A DNA stretch of 64,000 nt from Christensenella minuta (GCF_003628755.1 NZ_CP029256.1:1507585-1571584); one strand, 5' to 3'; numbered from the stretch's first letter, positions 8,276 through 16,337 are shown. Notes: generated from the letters alone by a model not told the origin. Program-made: numbers and translations.

Positions 8276-9769
8276 TTATTCTCCCAGCATAGCCGCTTCC
8301 AATATTTTTTCCTGATTTGCCTCTTCGCTTTTGAATTCGGCTGTAATTCTTCCTGATTTCATTACGATGATACGGTCAGCCATACCCAAAACCTCCGGCA
8401 TTTCCGAAGAGATCAGGAGGATTCCATATCCCTGTTCAGCAAGTTCTCCCATGATCTCATAAATAGCCGCCTTTGCACCGACGTCAACGCCTTTTGTCGG
8501 TTCGTCCATAATAATCAGTTTCAAATTCGAGGTAAGCGCTTTTGCTACCACGACCTTTTGTTGATTCCCGCCAGACAACGAGGATGCCTTATCATAAATG
8601 GAAGACGCCTTGACCGCCATTTTCTCCGCAAGTTCCTGCGCCGCCTCGCTCTCTTTTGTTTTGTTATACCATGGTCCGTCCCGAAACCGGTCCATATTTC
8701 CAAGCCCAATATTTTTAGAAATTTCCCAATCGAGTATCAACGCCTGTTTTTGCCGGTCCTCCGGCAATAATCCCAGCCCTGCGCACGTCGCGTCAGTCGG
8801 GCTTTTGATCTTCACTTCTTTTCCATCTACATAAACCGTTCCTTCACTCGGTTGCGCTATGCCGAAAACCGTTTCGGCAACCTCGCTTCGTCCTGCGCCG
8901 ACAAGGCCGGTTAATGCAACGATTTCCCCTTTCTTCACATCAAAAGAAATATCTTTGAAATATCCGGTACGGCCAAGTTTTTCCACTCTTAGGATTTCCT
9001 CGCCAATTTCAATTTTGCGTTTGGGAAACAATTGTTTGATTTCCCTTCCCACCATTGCAATAATCATATCTTCATTCGATATCGCATCGACATCCCACGT
9101 GCCTATATATTGTGCATCGCGCAATACAGTTACACGGTCCGCAAGTCTGTACATGTCCTCGAACCGATGTGAAATGAAAATAATCGATGCGCCGCCCTCG
9201 CGTAATTTTTCCGTATATTCGTATAATTCTTCGCTCTCCCGTTTCGTCAGGGCCGCGGTAGGTTCGTCCATAATAATAATCCGCGCCTGGCTTGAAAGCG
9301 CTTTGGCAATTTCCACAAGCTGCTGCTGTGCAACCGAAAGCGTACCCATGCTGGCCCGCGGATCGATGTTGGCCCCGAGCCTATCCAAGAGCTCCTGCGC
9401 CTTTGCGTGCATCTCTTTCCACTGCAGCGCCTTCATTTTTCCTTTGGTAATTTCATGCCCCAAAAAAATATTCTCCGTTACACTCAAGTCCGGATAAGCT
9501 GTGGAATGCTGGTAAATACAGACGATTCCCGCTTCCTGTGAATCGCGTGTGGATTTAAACTGCACCGGCTGTCCATCCAGTTTCATAGTGCCTTCTTCAG
9601 GTTGGTGCACTCCGGTAATCACTTTGATAAATGTCGATTTCCCGGCGCCATTTTCCCCCATAAGGGCATGTATTTCTCCGCGTTTTAATTGAAAGTTCAC
9701 ATCCTGCAATGCTTTTACGCCGGGAAATATCTTTGTGATATGGTCCAACTCCAAGATATATTCATCCAT
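8276..9769 (-). CDS. rhaT: Rhamnose ABC transporter ATP-binding protein (tandem ATPase)
   Basis: This 497-residue protein has two fused ABC ATPase domains, as in RbsA/MglA sugar importers. Domain 1 has Walker A GENGAGKST, the atypical signature LSVAQQQLVEIAKAL and Walker B IIMDEPTAAL. Domain 2 has the degenerate Walker A GLVGAGRSE, the signature LSGGNQQKVVVAKAL and Walker B IIMDEPTKGVD. It energises uptake by the two permeases encoded next. It is the first gene of the operon, with AAGGAG 8 nt before the ATG. The degenerate second P-loop is normal for the family. Confidence 0.9.
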   Translation of the reverse strand: MDEYILELDHITKIFPGVKALQDVNFQLKRGEIHALMGENGAGKSTFIKVITGVHQPEEGTMKLDGQPVQFKSTRDSQEAGIVCIYQHSTAYPDLSVTENIFLGHEITKGKMKALQWKEMHAKAQELLDRLGANIDPRASMGTLSVAQQQLVEIAKALSSQARIIIMDEPTAALTKRESEELYEYTEKLREGGASIIFISHRFEDMYRLADRVTVLRDAQYIGTWDVDAISNEDMIIAMVGREIKQLFPKRKIEIGEEILRVEKLGRTGYFKDISFDVKKGEIVALTGLVGAGRSEVAETVFGIAQPSEGTVYVDGKEVKIKSPTDATCAGLGLLPEDRQKQALILDWEISKNIGLGNMDRFRDGPWYNKTKESEAAQELAEKMAVKASSIYDKASSLSGGNQQKVVVAKALTSNLKLIIMDEPTKGVDVGAKAAIYEIMGELAEQGYGILLISSEMPEVLGMADRIIVMKSGRITAEFKSEEANQEKILEAAMLGE

Positions 9770-10415
9770 TTTATTTTCTCCTTCAGCCAGATTTGATGCG
9801 TTCCAACGCGATGCCTTTGTATATCTACATCAATATCAATAATTGAATGTACTAAAAAATACACGCGAACTTTTGGGTTTGCAACTTTTCCTATATAAAT
9901 CCCTTTAATTGTATTTTTTTAGAGAAAGATTGTTACAGCGAACTATCTTAAATCATGAATGTCGTCTTTCTATAAGAAATCTTACACGTAAGGAACTTCC
10001 AAATCAATAAATAATCTTAACCAAAAATTACACTATGTTGCTCTTCCCTTAAAAATGCTGGCTTTTAAGTGCAATGATTAGAGCATATGTTCTTAACCCG
10101 CAATAAAACGCTATTTCTTTCTAACGCCAGTGGTTGACGAAAAAAGAGTTGCCGATCAAAACTCATACTATATTTAAATAAACAACAGGAATCTTTCCGC
10201 TCGCAGAATTCGCTCGCGGCGTGGCCCCTGCGGGCAGATTTTTCTTTCATAAATAAACGATAGGAGCAATCTTATGAATTGTCTGCCGCCGATATTCAGG
10301 CTGCGGCAGCTATATCCAAGGAAAAAATTATTTCCCAAAAAGTTTCATTCAGCTGAGTCCAAGTTTTCCGACCGAAGTACGCCATCTATAGTATTTGAGG
10401 CCGGGGAAAATCTTA
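9770..10415. other. A+T-rich intergenic region upstream of the rha operon
   Basis: About 650 bp without a convincing gene. The first 250 bp next to rhaT are very A+T-rich and must hold the operon promoter, but I see no good TTGACA/TATAAT pair, which fits an activator-dependent promoter. The rest shows only short unsupported frames without ribosome binding sites. Confidence 0.5.
9798..9809. promoter_or_regulatory. Palindrome in the rha operon leader
   Basis: GCGTTCCAACGC is a 5-bp inverted repeat around a CC centre, about 30-40 bp before the rhaT start. It may be an operator or a small RNA hairpin; no regulator is assigned. Confidence 0.25.
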
Positions 10416-11108
10416 TTACAAATCCGGTGCTTCCCCGCCCTTCCGGCGTCCATACGCCGCGCCGCTTTCCCTGAGATACTCATCGTAGGCGAGCAATTCC
10501 CGCTCCATATCGAATACCTCGGCGCGCGCGGCAGTATAATCGAGCACATAGCACCGGGTAAAATTCTTCCGTGCCACCACTTCTTGCAATTCCCCGCTGG
10601 CCAGGGAGAGGAACCATGGGAACTGCGCCTTTTTCCTGTCGTATTCCGCTGTCGCGAGCAAAAGGTTCGCCGTTTTATAATCGTGGCATTTGAAGTAGTC
10701 CTTTTCGTTTTTCTCCCACATCTTAGTGATAAGCAGTTCCTTCAGCTTGTCCATATTTTCCTCGAAACTGGTGATAAGGTGTATCCGTTCCTCCCGGGGC
10801 CGGCCATGCTGGAACAACTTTTCAAAATAGGCTTCTATCACCCGGTACGCTTCCCGGTTCCCAAAAATCGTCACGATCTCAAACATATGCGTTCCGGTTT
10901 CGTCGCGCACAATAAAATCCCCCGGGTCATGAGGCTCTATTTTGCGGTATGTCCTGTGAAGCTGCCCGAAACATACCAACAGATGAAACAGCTCCACTCT
11001 TTTTTTAAACCGTTCCGCCGCTGACGGCACGTTATATTTCGTAATTAATTTTTTGCATTGTTCGGCTATTTTTTTCTCGTTTGGGATATTCATGCTTCCA
11101 GTTACCAT
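10416..11108 (-). CDS. Hypothetical protein, 230 residues
   Basis: A single open frame of 230 residues that I do not recognise. It is a soluble, charged protein without a signal peptide or membrane segment. A basic helical N-terminus is followed by DPGDFIVRDETGTHMFEIVTI, a D...E-x-V pattern that could suggest a nuclease-like strand pair but is not sufficient. The C-terminal end is rich in glycine, arginine and lysine (AAYGRRKGGE). Start choice is uncertain: neither the ATG at 11108 nor the one at 11093 has a strong ribosome binding site. It stands alone between the rha leader and the small ORF at 11.3 kb. Confidence 0.6.
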   Translation of the reverse strand: MVTGSMNIPNEKKIAEQCKKLITKYNVPSAAERFKKRVELFHLLVCFGQLHRTYRKIEPHDPGDFIVRDETGTHMFEIVTIFGNREAYRVIEAYFEKLFQHGRPREERIHLITSFEENMDKLKELLITKMWEKNEKDYFKCHDYKTANLLLATAEYDRKKAQFPWFLSLASGELQEVVARKNFTRCYVLDYTAARAEVFDMERELLAYDEYLRESGAAYGRRKGGEAPDL

Positions 11109-11298
11109 ATCTTCGCAGTTTCGGCCGGCAGGCCGGGCGACCGGTCTCTTCTATAGTTTACCATTTTTCACATCTGCCGGGATTAAATTTTCTAAAAATA
11201 TATACCGTGACCCACTGCATATTTCGGCCGCGGAGCTTTTACTTTACTGAAAAAAGAGCCGAAAACATCTTCCCCGCACCCTTTTCTTCCGCAAAATA

Positions 11299-11421
11299 CT
11301 ATTCCTTTTTTTCTTTTTCCTGCTGCCTGCAAAGCTTTTTCTTCTGTTCTTTTCTGACCTTTGCCCGCTCTTTCAGCCTTAAAATAAGCTCTAGCAATCC
11401 CTGGTTTGCAATCATCCCCAT
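11299..11421 (-). CDS. Small lysine-rich ORF, 40 residues
   Basis: An ATG at 11421 is preceded by GAGGTG with a 6-nt spacer and opens a 40-codon frame. The product is a predicted amphipathic, highly basic helix (LLELILRLKERAKVRKEQ, then KKKL and KEKKE). An extended -10 (TGGTATGAT type) lies upstream on the same strand near 11470. It is divergent from tetR, sharing its upstream region. No family is recognised; it may be a genuine small protein or chance. Confidence 0.4.
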   Translation of the reverse strand: MGMIANQGLLELILRLKERAKVRKEQKKKLCRQQEKEKKE

Positions 11422-11505
11422 TAGCCGCACCTCAAAAAGTTTGTTCAATAAACCATCTTAACGGTATCATACCACGCTTCCCATTTAAATTCCATATATT
11501 CCCTC

Positions 11506-11534
11506 TTGACAGGCTAGCAATCACTAGCTATACT
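11506..11534 (+). promoter_or_regulatory. Promoter of the tetR-radical SAM operon
   Basis: Consensus -35 TTGACA (11506-11511), a 17-bp spacer and -10 TATACT (11529-11534). The spacer consists entirely of one operator-like repeat. Confidence 0.85.
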
Positions 11535-11554
11535 AAGGCTAGTAATCACTAGCC
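11512..11554. promoter_or_regulatory. Two TetR-type operator palindromes
   Basis: Repeat 1 (11512-11528) GGCTAGCAATCACTAGC fills the promoter spacer. Repeat 2 (11537-11554) GGCTAGTAATCACTAGCC is a perfect 7-bp inverted repeat around AATC just after the -10. The two start 25 bp apart, so a bound TetR dimer at either would block RNA polymerase: an autoregulation design (inference). Confidence 0.8.
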
Positions 11555-11567
11555 AAAGGAGGCATGG

Positions 11568-12206
11568 ATGGAAAAACGGGATACCAGGCAAAAAATATTA
11601 GAGGCCGCGCTCGGCCTTTTCTCGGTGCACGGTTATGACGGCGTATCCGTCAGGGATATTGCCGGGGCCGTAGGGATCAAAGACAGCTCTCTCTATAAAC
11701 ACTACAAAAGCAAGCAGGAAATTTTCGCAACCCTCCTTGATGAAATGAACAGGCGTTTTGAGGAGACCGCCGCCTTCTACAGGCTTCCTCAGGGTGAAAT
11801 CGGCCACGTCACGAAGCAATATGGGGAAAATGACCTCGGCTGGCTGAAAAAAGCGGTGGACGCAATCTTCCTGTTTTTCGTAAGCGATCCGTATGCCACT
11901 AAATTCATGCACCTGCTGATGATCGAGCAGTTCAAAAACAACGACGCGGCGAAGCTCTTCAGCGAGTGGTTTATTGAAGGGGCGCTTTCTTTCCAAACCG
12001 CGTTGTTTGATGAAATGATGAAAGAAGGATATTTTCGCGGGGCAGACCCCCGCGCCGCAGCGACGCAGTTTTACGGGCCGGTCCTGCTGCTCGTCCTGAT
12101 GTATGATTCCAAGCCTGAAAAGCAGGAAGAGGCGCTTCGTCTGCTGCATGCCCACATTGAAGAATTTGCGGGGAATTATCATATTTCACACGGAGAACAC
12201 AAATGA
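11568..12206 (+). CDS. TetR-family transcriptional regulator
   Basis: A 212-residue TetR regulator. Residues 8-55 form the helix-turn-helix (ILEAALGLFSVHGYDGVSVR, then AVGIKDSSLYKHYKSKQEI). The C-terminal ligand-binding half is unassigned. AAAGGAGG lies 5 nt before the ATG. The gene is the first of a two-gene unit: its stop overlaps the start of the radical SAM gene by 4 bp. Two palindromes over its own promoter indicate autorepression, so it most likely induces itself and the radical SAM gene in response to an unknown small molecule. Confidence 0.92.
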   Translation: MEKRDTRQKILEAALGLFSVHGYDGVSVRDIAGAVGIKDSSLYKHYKSKQEIFATLLDEMNRRFEETAAFYRLPQGEIGHVTKQYGENDLGWLKKAVDAIFLFFVSDPYATKFMHLLMIEQFKNNDAAKLFSEWFIEGALSFQTALFDEMMKEGYFRGADPRAAATQFYGPVLLLVLMYDSKPEKQEEALRLLHAHIEEFAGNYHISHGEHK

Positions 12207-13285
12207 ATTTAAATGAATATATGAACCGGGGAATCTCCCTGCTGTTAAAAACTGCCGGGAGATATTATTTCAACAATCCAAGGGGGATCGCCTTTCTTGC
12301 AAAGACCGTTCCTGAAATTAAAAAAAACGCCAAGCGCAGGCAGCGGCACGAAGAAGCAGGCCTTCATGTGCCGCCTTTCCTGATCGCCAGCATCACATCG
12401 AGCTGCAACCTCCATTGCGCGGGCTGTTATGCGCGTGCGGCGGGCGCGTGTACGGACGGCGGCGCGCAGGATATGACTGCCGCGGAATGGCAAACAATAT
12501 TCGCGGAAGCGTCGGCGCTCGGCATATCGTTCATCCTGCTGGCAGGCGGCGAACCTATGGTGCGCAGGGATGTCCTTGAGGCGTCGGCTTCTTTCCCGAA
12601 TATGGTCTTTCCAGTTTTTACCAACGGAACCATGATGGACGAAGCATATCTTAAATTATTTGAAAGGCACCGCAACCTGATCCCTGTTTTCAGCATCGAG
12701 GGAGGCAGGCGCGCGACCGATGCGCGCCGGGGCGAGGGCGCTTACCGGGCCGCCGTGGATGCGATGGCCCATTTCCGCAAACGAAAAATACTCTTCGGCG
12801 CTTCTATCACCGTAACCAAAGCAAACAGCAAAGACGTGACACAGGCTTGTTTTGTCGAAGACTTGCGCCAGAAAGGCTGTGGTTTGGTTTTCTTTGTGGA
12901 ATACGTCCCCGTGGAGCCCGGCACGGAGCGCCTGAGTTTAGGGGACACGGACAGAAAAGATTTGCAAAAGACGGTGGACGCCCTTCGGGACCGCTTCCCC
13001 GATACGATCCTCGTTTCCTTCCCCGGCGACGAGGAGGCGGCGGGAGGATGCCTTGCTTCGGGCCGCGGTTTCTTCCATATCAGCGCGAACGGCGGGGCGG
13101 AGCCTTGCCCGTTTTCTCCCCATTCACAGTTGAACCTGCGTGAAAGCACCATTGAAGACGCACTGCGTTCCGGCTTTTTTCTGCGGCTGCGTGAAATTGC
13201 CGTAAATGCCGGGCATCACGGGGGCTGCACGCTCTTTGAGCATAAAGAGGAAGTCGAGGCCCTGACAGGCGGTACGGCCCCGTGA
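12203..13285 (+). CDS. Radical SAM protein
   Basis: A 360-residue radical SAM enzyme. The 4Fe-4S-binding motif CNLHCAGC (Cys68, Cys72, Cys75) follows the strand LIASITSS; glycine-rich LLAGGEPMVRRDV supports SAM binding. The C-terminal part has extra cysteines (GGCLASGRGFF, GGAEPCPFSPH, HGGCTLFEHKEEVE) that look like a shortened SPASM-type auxiliary cluster region. It is translationally coupled to tetR (ATGA overlap). A short N-terminal tail (~50 residues) of basic and aromatic residues precedes the core. The substrate is unknown; SPASM-like relatives often modify peptides, but no precursor peptide is visible nearby. Confidence 0.85.
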   Translation: MNLNEYMNRGISLLLKTAGRYYFNNPRGIAFLAKTVPEIKKNAKRRQRHEEAGLHVPPFLIASITSSCNLHCAGCYARAAGACTDGGAQDMTAAEWQTIFAEASALGISFILLAGGEPMVRRDVLEASASFPNMVFPVFTNGTMMDEAYLKLFERHRNLIPVFSIEGGRRATDARRGEGAYRAAVDAMAHFRKRKILFGASITVTKANSKDVTQACFVEDLRQKGCGLVFFVEYVPVEPGTERLSLGDTDRKDLQKTVDALRDRFPDTILVSFPGDEEAAGGCLASGRGFFHISANGGAEPCPFSPHSQLNLRESTIEDALRSGFFLRLREIAVNAGHHGGCTLFEHKEEVEALTGGTAP

Positions 13286-13290
13286 CCGTT

Positions 13291-13980
13291 CTATTCCATA
13301 AGCGTTAACACAGCCCTGTATTTGCCGCTCTCATCTTTTTTAAGGCAATACAGGATATCGTCAAAAGCTTTGATTCCCTCGTTGATATAGCGGTTAATAC
13401 GTGCGGCTACCGCGGCAGCGGAAAAGCTGGCGCTCCTGCCGCATTCGTTTCCGCGGATCAGGAAATTGCAGTTGACCGTCACCTTCGCGGCGGACGGACC
13501 CAGCCGGTCAAAAACATATTCGCCCGGCCGCATGAGACCATAGCGGTCACACTGGACGCCAATGATATTTTTGCAGGCCCGCAGGCCGCCCATACGGGGC
13601 ATAGGCGCCATGATAACGCAGCCGCTTTCGCTCAGCTTCCTGACCGCATCGCCTAGGATGGGCTGTCCGCCGAACAAACTGTCGCCAAAGCTAACCTCCG
13701 CAATATCCGCGCCCAGCTCTCCGCACAGCCGGAACGCTTTTTGCAGGCAATCGCCCTCTTCCATTTCCCTTGAAACCGCAACGCTGATGATTTCATAGTC
13801 GTCCGTCATTTTTTCAAGGAGCAGCGCACAGGTAGACGCATGCGTAAAGCGCTGCGGCTGCGCCGCCATGTTTGCCTTCCGGGCGCCTTTACGGTCAATT
13901 ATCATACTGTTCGCAACACGCTCCGGATACTTCAGATAGGAAAGATTAATCATGTCGTCGATAATTGCGATTTTAGCCAT
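13291..13980 (-). CDS. Small subtilase-like (S8) protein
   Basis: A 229-residue cytosolic protein whose motifs follow the subtilase order. These are AKIAIIDDMIN with Asp8/Asp9 (catalytic Asp strand), FTHASTCALLLEKM with His47 in the place of the HGT motif, IAEVSFGD in the place of the N-L-S-x-G strand, and GRSASFSAAAVAARI with Ser185 in the place of GTS-x-A. The oxyanion Asn region (CVIMAPMPRMG) is not conserved, so activity is doubtful. No signal or pro-peptide is present. The ATG at 13980 has AGGGG 7 nt upstream. It converges with the radical SAM gene, with 5 bp between stops. The assignment is pattern-based and needs a profile search. Confidence 0.6.
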   Translation of the reverse strand: MAKIAIIDDMINLSYLKYPERVANSMIIDRKGARKANMAAQPQRFTHASTCALLLEKMTDDYEIISVAVSREMEEGDCLQKAFRLCGELGADIAEVSFGDSLFGGQPILGDAVRKLSESGCVIMAPMPRMGGLRACKNIIGVQCDRYGLMRPGEYVFDRLGPSAAKVTVNCNFLIRGNECGRSASFSAAAVAARINRYINEGIKAFDDILYCLKKDESGKYRAVLTLME

Positions 13981-14077
13981 TACGATACCCCTGTTTTCTT
14001 CATTCGGATTTCTCCCATTTATTAGAGGCGGCTGCAGCCGGTTTGTTACTGTTTCGGAGATATTTTCCAAAATAGCA

Positions 14078-14106
14078 TTCGCAACAGCGGCGCTTCGTTG
14101 TATAAT
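14078..14106 (+). promoter_or_regulatory. Promoter of the sigma/anti-sigma operon
   Basis: -10 TATAAT (14101-14106) with TTCGCA (14078-14083) 17 bp upstream. The predicted transcript start is only about 10 nt before the GTG start codon. Confidence 0.6.
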
Positions 14107-14122
14107 GGATCGGGGAGTGTAT

Positions 14123-14671
14123 GTGAATGAAACCAAACAACAGGACAAGTCAAAATTTTTCACACAGCTGTGCGAGCCTGTAATCGGCAGTTTATATGCT
14201 TATATCCGCAAAAATTCAAATCCATCGTTTTTATGCAACGATATTTACCAGACCACGCTGATGCTTGCATACGAAAACATCAATTCCCTGAGGGATGAGA
14301 AAAAATTCAAAAGCTGGATTTTCACCATCGGACGCCGGGAGATCGTCCGCTTCAATAAAAGGTATAAAAAGGAATTTTTTATTGACGACGTATTTCCCGA
14401 ACGTTCGGAAAACCTGATACCGCGCGATGCGGACATCCGTTCCCTCGAGGAGCAGATTTTGTTGGAGGAAGAGAAGGAAAAGGTCGCAAGGTGGCTGTCC
14501 CGCCTCAGCGCGGCGGACAAGCAGTTCCTGAAATATTATTATTACGACGAGAGGACTTATGCCGAGATTTCCGATATTATGCACATAAAACAGGGAACTC
14601 TGCGCGTCATGCACCACCGGATTTTGAAAAGGCTTGAAAAGATTGCAAAAGGTGACGAATATGGAAAATGA
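14123..14671 (+). CDS. ECF-type RNA polymerase sigma factor
   Basis: A 182-residue sigma-70 family factor of the extracytoplasmic function type. The N-terminal half holds region 2 (NDIYQTTLMLAYENINSLRD, then FKSWIFTIGRREIVRF) and the C-terminal half region 4 (LSAADKQFLKYYYYDERTYA and the HTH EISDIMHIKQGTLRVMHHRI). GTG at 14123 is preferred because GGGGAG lies 5 nt upstream and the -10 TATAAT stands at 14101; an ATG at 14105 would overlap the -10 box. It overlaps the anti-sigma gene by 11 bp. It probably responds to envelope stress and drives its own operon (inference). Confidence 0.9.
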   Translation: MNETKQQDKSKFFTQLCEPVIGSLYAYIRKNSNPSFLCNDIYQTTLMLAYENINSLRDEKKFKSWIFTIGRREIVRFNKRYKKEFFIDDVFPERSENLIPRDADIRSLEEQILLEEEKEKVARWLSRLSAADKQFLKYYYYDERTYAEISDIMHIKQGTLRVMHHRILKRLEKIAKGDEYGK

Positions 14672-15398
14672 TTTCCGTAAAAAAATGAAGAAAATCATCG
14701 ATGAAAACCTCGATGAATTTGAGTCCGGCGGGAACGGGAAGGAGGACGCGGAAACGGCGCGGAAATTGTTTGAACAATTTCGCGGGAACCTTCCCGCGGA
14801 AGAAAATGCAAAGCCCCGCCCAAAGAAAAAATTCCCGCTGTTTATTCCCGTTGCCGCGGCGGTTTTGGTCGGCATCTTTATTGGTTCGTTCCTCTTTTCG
14901 GACGTTCCGGCCGCACGCGCGTTTAAAACGAATGTGGAGCAGTTCTTTACTTCTATTTTCAGCCCGGACACGAAGATCGAAGAGGACGGGCAGCAGATCG
15001 ACGAATACCAAAGCGTGGAAGACCTGCAAAAAGACCTCGATTTTACTTTACCCCAATTTACGTGGATTCCGGAAGGGTATGAGCTTTCAAGTGTGCAAAA
15101 GGGTGAATCACCTGATGAATCAAAGATTATATCGGAAGAATATCTCAATCCAACCATGAATCCTTTAGGCTACATTAGTATTAGCATCGTATATATGGAC
15201 AATTCTTCTGAAACACAGATTTCCGGACTTTGGAGTACGCGTGAATATATATCAGAGGAAATAAATAATATTCCCGTTACAATCTCTAGTGACAAACCTT
15301 ATTCTTCTATTTTTTTCTACCGTGATATGTACCAGATTTCCATTACAACTAATGATAATATCGACACTTTAAAAAATATAATTGCAAATATACAATAA
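14661..15398 (+). CDS. Membrane anti-sigma factor with DUF4367-like domain
   Basis: A 245-residue single-pass membrane protein translated in overlap with the sigma gene. Residues 1-55 are charged and cytosolic (sigma-binding part), residues ~58-80 are the membrane segment (FPLFIPVAAAVLVGIFIG) and the rest is extracytoplasmic. The segment FTWIPEGYELSSV is typical of DUF4367 sensor domains found on clostridial anti-sigma factors. The ATG at 14661 has AAGGTG upstream. From about 15100 to the end the DNA becomes markedly more A+T-rich than the first half, suggesting a different origin for the outer domain. A terminator follows directly. Confidence 0.8.
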   Translation: MENDFRKKMKKIIDENLDEFESGGNGKEDAETARKLFEQFRGNLPAEENAKPRPKKKFPLFIPVAAAVLVGIFIGSFLFSDVPAARAFKTNVEQFFTSIFSPDTKIEEDGQQIDEYQSVEDLQKDLDFTLPQFTWIPEGYELSSVQKGESPDESKIISEEYLNPTMNPLGYISISIVYMDNSSETQISGLWSTREYISEEINNIPVTISSDKPYSSIFFYRDMYQISITTNDNIDTLKNIIANIQ

Positions 15399-15404
15399 AA
15401 TAAG

Positions 15405-15432
15405 AAATCTGCTATCTAGCAGATTTTTTATT
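15405..15432 (+). terminator. Terminator of the sigma/anti-sigma operon
   Basis: AAATCTGC / GCAGATTT hairpin with a 6-nt loop followed by a T-rich tract. Confidence 0.85.
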
Positions 15433-15494
15433 TTATGTAACGAAATCCCACTTTTTTTCTCTAATAAAGCAACTATTTTATTGGAGGTGCAGCA

Positions 15495-15983
15495 ATGCGC
15501 AAATTATCATTCATCTTATGTATGGTTCTCGTTCTTTCTGTCTGTTCGGTTGGTTTTGCCGCCGAACCTGCTTATTCCGACGCAAACCCGCCGGCTCCGG
15601 TTTTCTCGCCGGACGCGGTTTATGCGGAAAGCCCCGATTTTTCGATGAATATTGCTCCTTATGCTATAACGACCGTGCTTGATTGGAGTAATAGTATTAC
15701 TAAGGTCAGTTCTACAAGCGTAAGATGCAATTCCTACACCGTTGCCTCTGGAATCGCCGACAAAATTGGCGTTGAATATGTACTCTACCAGTATAACGGC
15801 GGATGGCAAAGATATAAAAGTATAACTCATTCAAAAAGTAGAAGCGCCTCTTTTTCAGATGCCGCGTCTTTCAGCGTCGCATCCGGCTATTCCTACTATG
15901 TAACCACGTACCACCGTACTTATTCCGGTTCTACCGTTGTGAGCACAAAAACGGCGACTTCCGGCAGCATTTACGTATCCTAG
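15495..15983 (+). CDS. Secreted Ser/Tyr-rich small protein
   Basis: This 162-residue protein has a clear Sec signal peptide (residues 1-22, cleavage near VGFAAE). The mature part has a low-complexity proline-rich stretch (NPPAPVFSPD) and then a predicted beta-rich domain with many Ser, Thr and Tyr residues. It resembles small secreted proteins of Firmicutes filed as DUF6147, but this match is from memory. GGAGGTG lies 5 nt before the ATG. It stands between two terminators, so it is a single-gene unit. Its place just after an ECF sigma/anti-sigma pair makes it a candidate member of that sigma factor's regulon. Confidence 0.7.
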   Translation: MRKLSFILCMVLVLSVCSVGFAAEPAYSDANPPAPVFSPDAVYAESPDFSMNIAPYAITTVLDWSNSITKVSSTSVRCNSYTVASGIADKIGVEYVLYQYNGGWQRYKSITHSKSRSASFSDAASFSVASGYSYYVTTYHRTYSGSTVVSTKTATSGSIYVS

Positions 15984-16000
15984 ATTTTTTCTCTCCTCAC

Positions 16001-16038
16001 AAAGGAAGGGCGGCCCAGGCCGTCCTTCCTTTATTTTT
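16001..16038. terminator. Terminator of the secreted-protein gene
   Basis: Arms AAAGGAAGGGCGGC / GCCGTCCTTCCTTT (one G-T pair) with a 4-nt loop, followed by ATTTTT. It can also serve the convergent small gene at 16056. Confidence 0.85.
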
Positions 16039-16055
16039 CCCTTGCCCGTGCGGGC

Positions 16056-16235
16056 TCAGCCTTCCTCTTTTGGTTCGTACTTTCTGGCTTCCGCCCCGCC
16101 CCGTTCCTTTTCCCTATACTTTTCCACCGCTTCCCTGAGCTGTTCCCGTTCCCGGCTCTGTTCCGCTTCGTGCGTATCATGCAGCTGGCGCATCTGGTTG
16201 CCGCGCCTGGCCGACCTGTGCCCGTGCATTGTCAT
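16056..16235 (-). CDS. Small hydrophilic protein, 59 residues
   Basis: ATG at 16235 (reading M-T-M-H-G-H-R-S) is preceded by AGGAGG with an 8-nt spacer, supporting real translation. The product is almost entirely charged: a predicted helix rich in Glu, Arg and Gln (EAEQSREREQLREAVEKY, then REKERGG). It has no cysteine, signal peptide or membrane segment. No known family is recognised. It is divergent from yaaA with 102 bp between starts, which may hold both promoters, and shares a terminator with the secreted-protein gene. Confidence 0.6.
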   Translation of the reverse strand: MTMHGHRSARRGNQMRQLHDTHEAEQSREREQLREAVEKYREKERGGAEARKYEPKEEG

Positions 16236-16337
16236 AATTGTATCCTCCTGTTTATGTTTATTTGCTATGATACACTCTTTTTCCGGCGCATAAACCTCCC
16301 GTTTCTGATATAATGTACGCAGCAGAAAGGACCGGCT

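Noticed and set aside
10065-10250. A 61-codon minus-strand frame in the rha upstream region
   Set aside because: No ribosome binding site, no recognisable composition or family, cysteine/arginine-rich translation typical of chance.
14105-14122. ATG at 14105 as start of the sigma factor
   Set aside because: It overlaps the TATAAT -10 box; GTG at 14123 has GGGGAG at the right distance.
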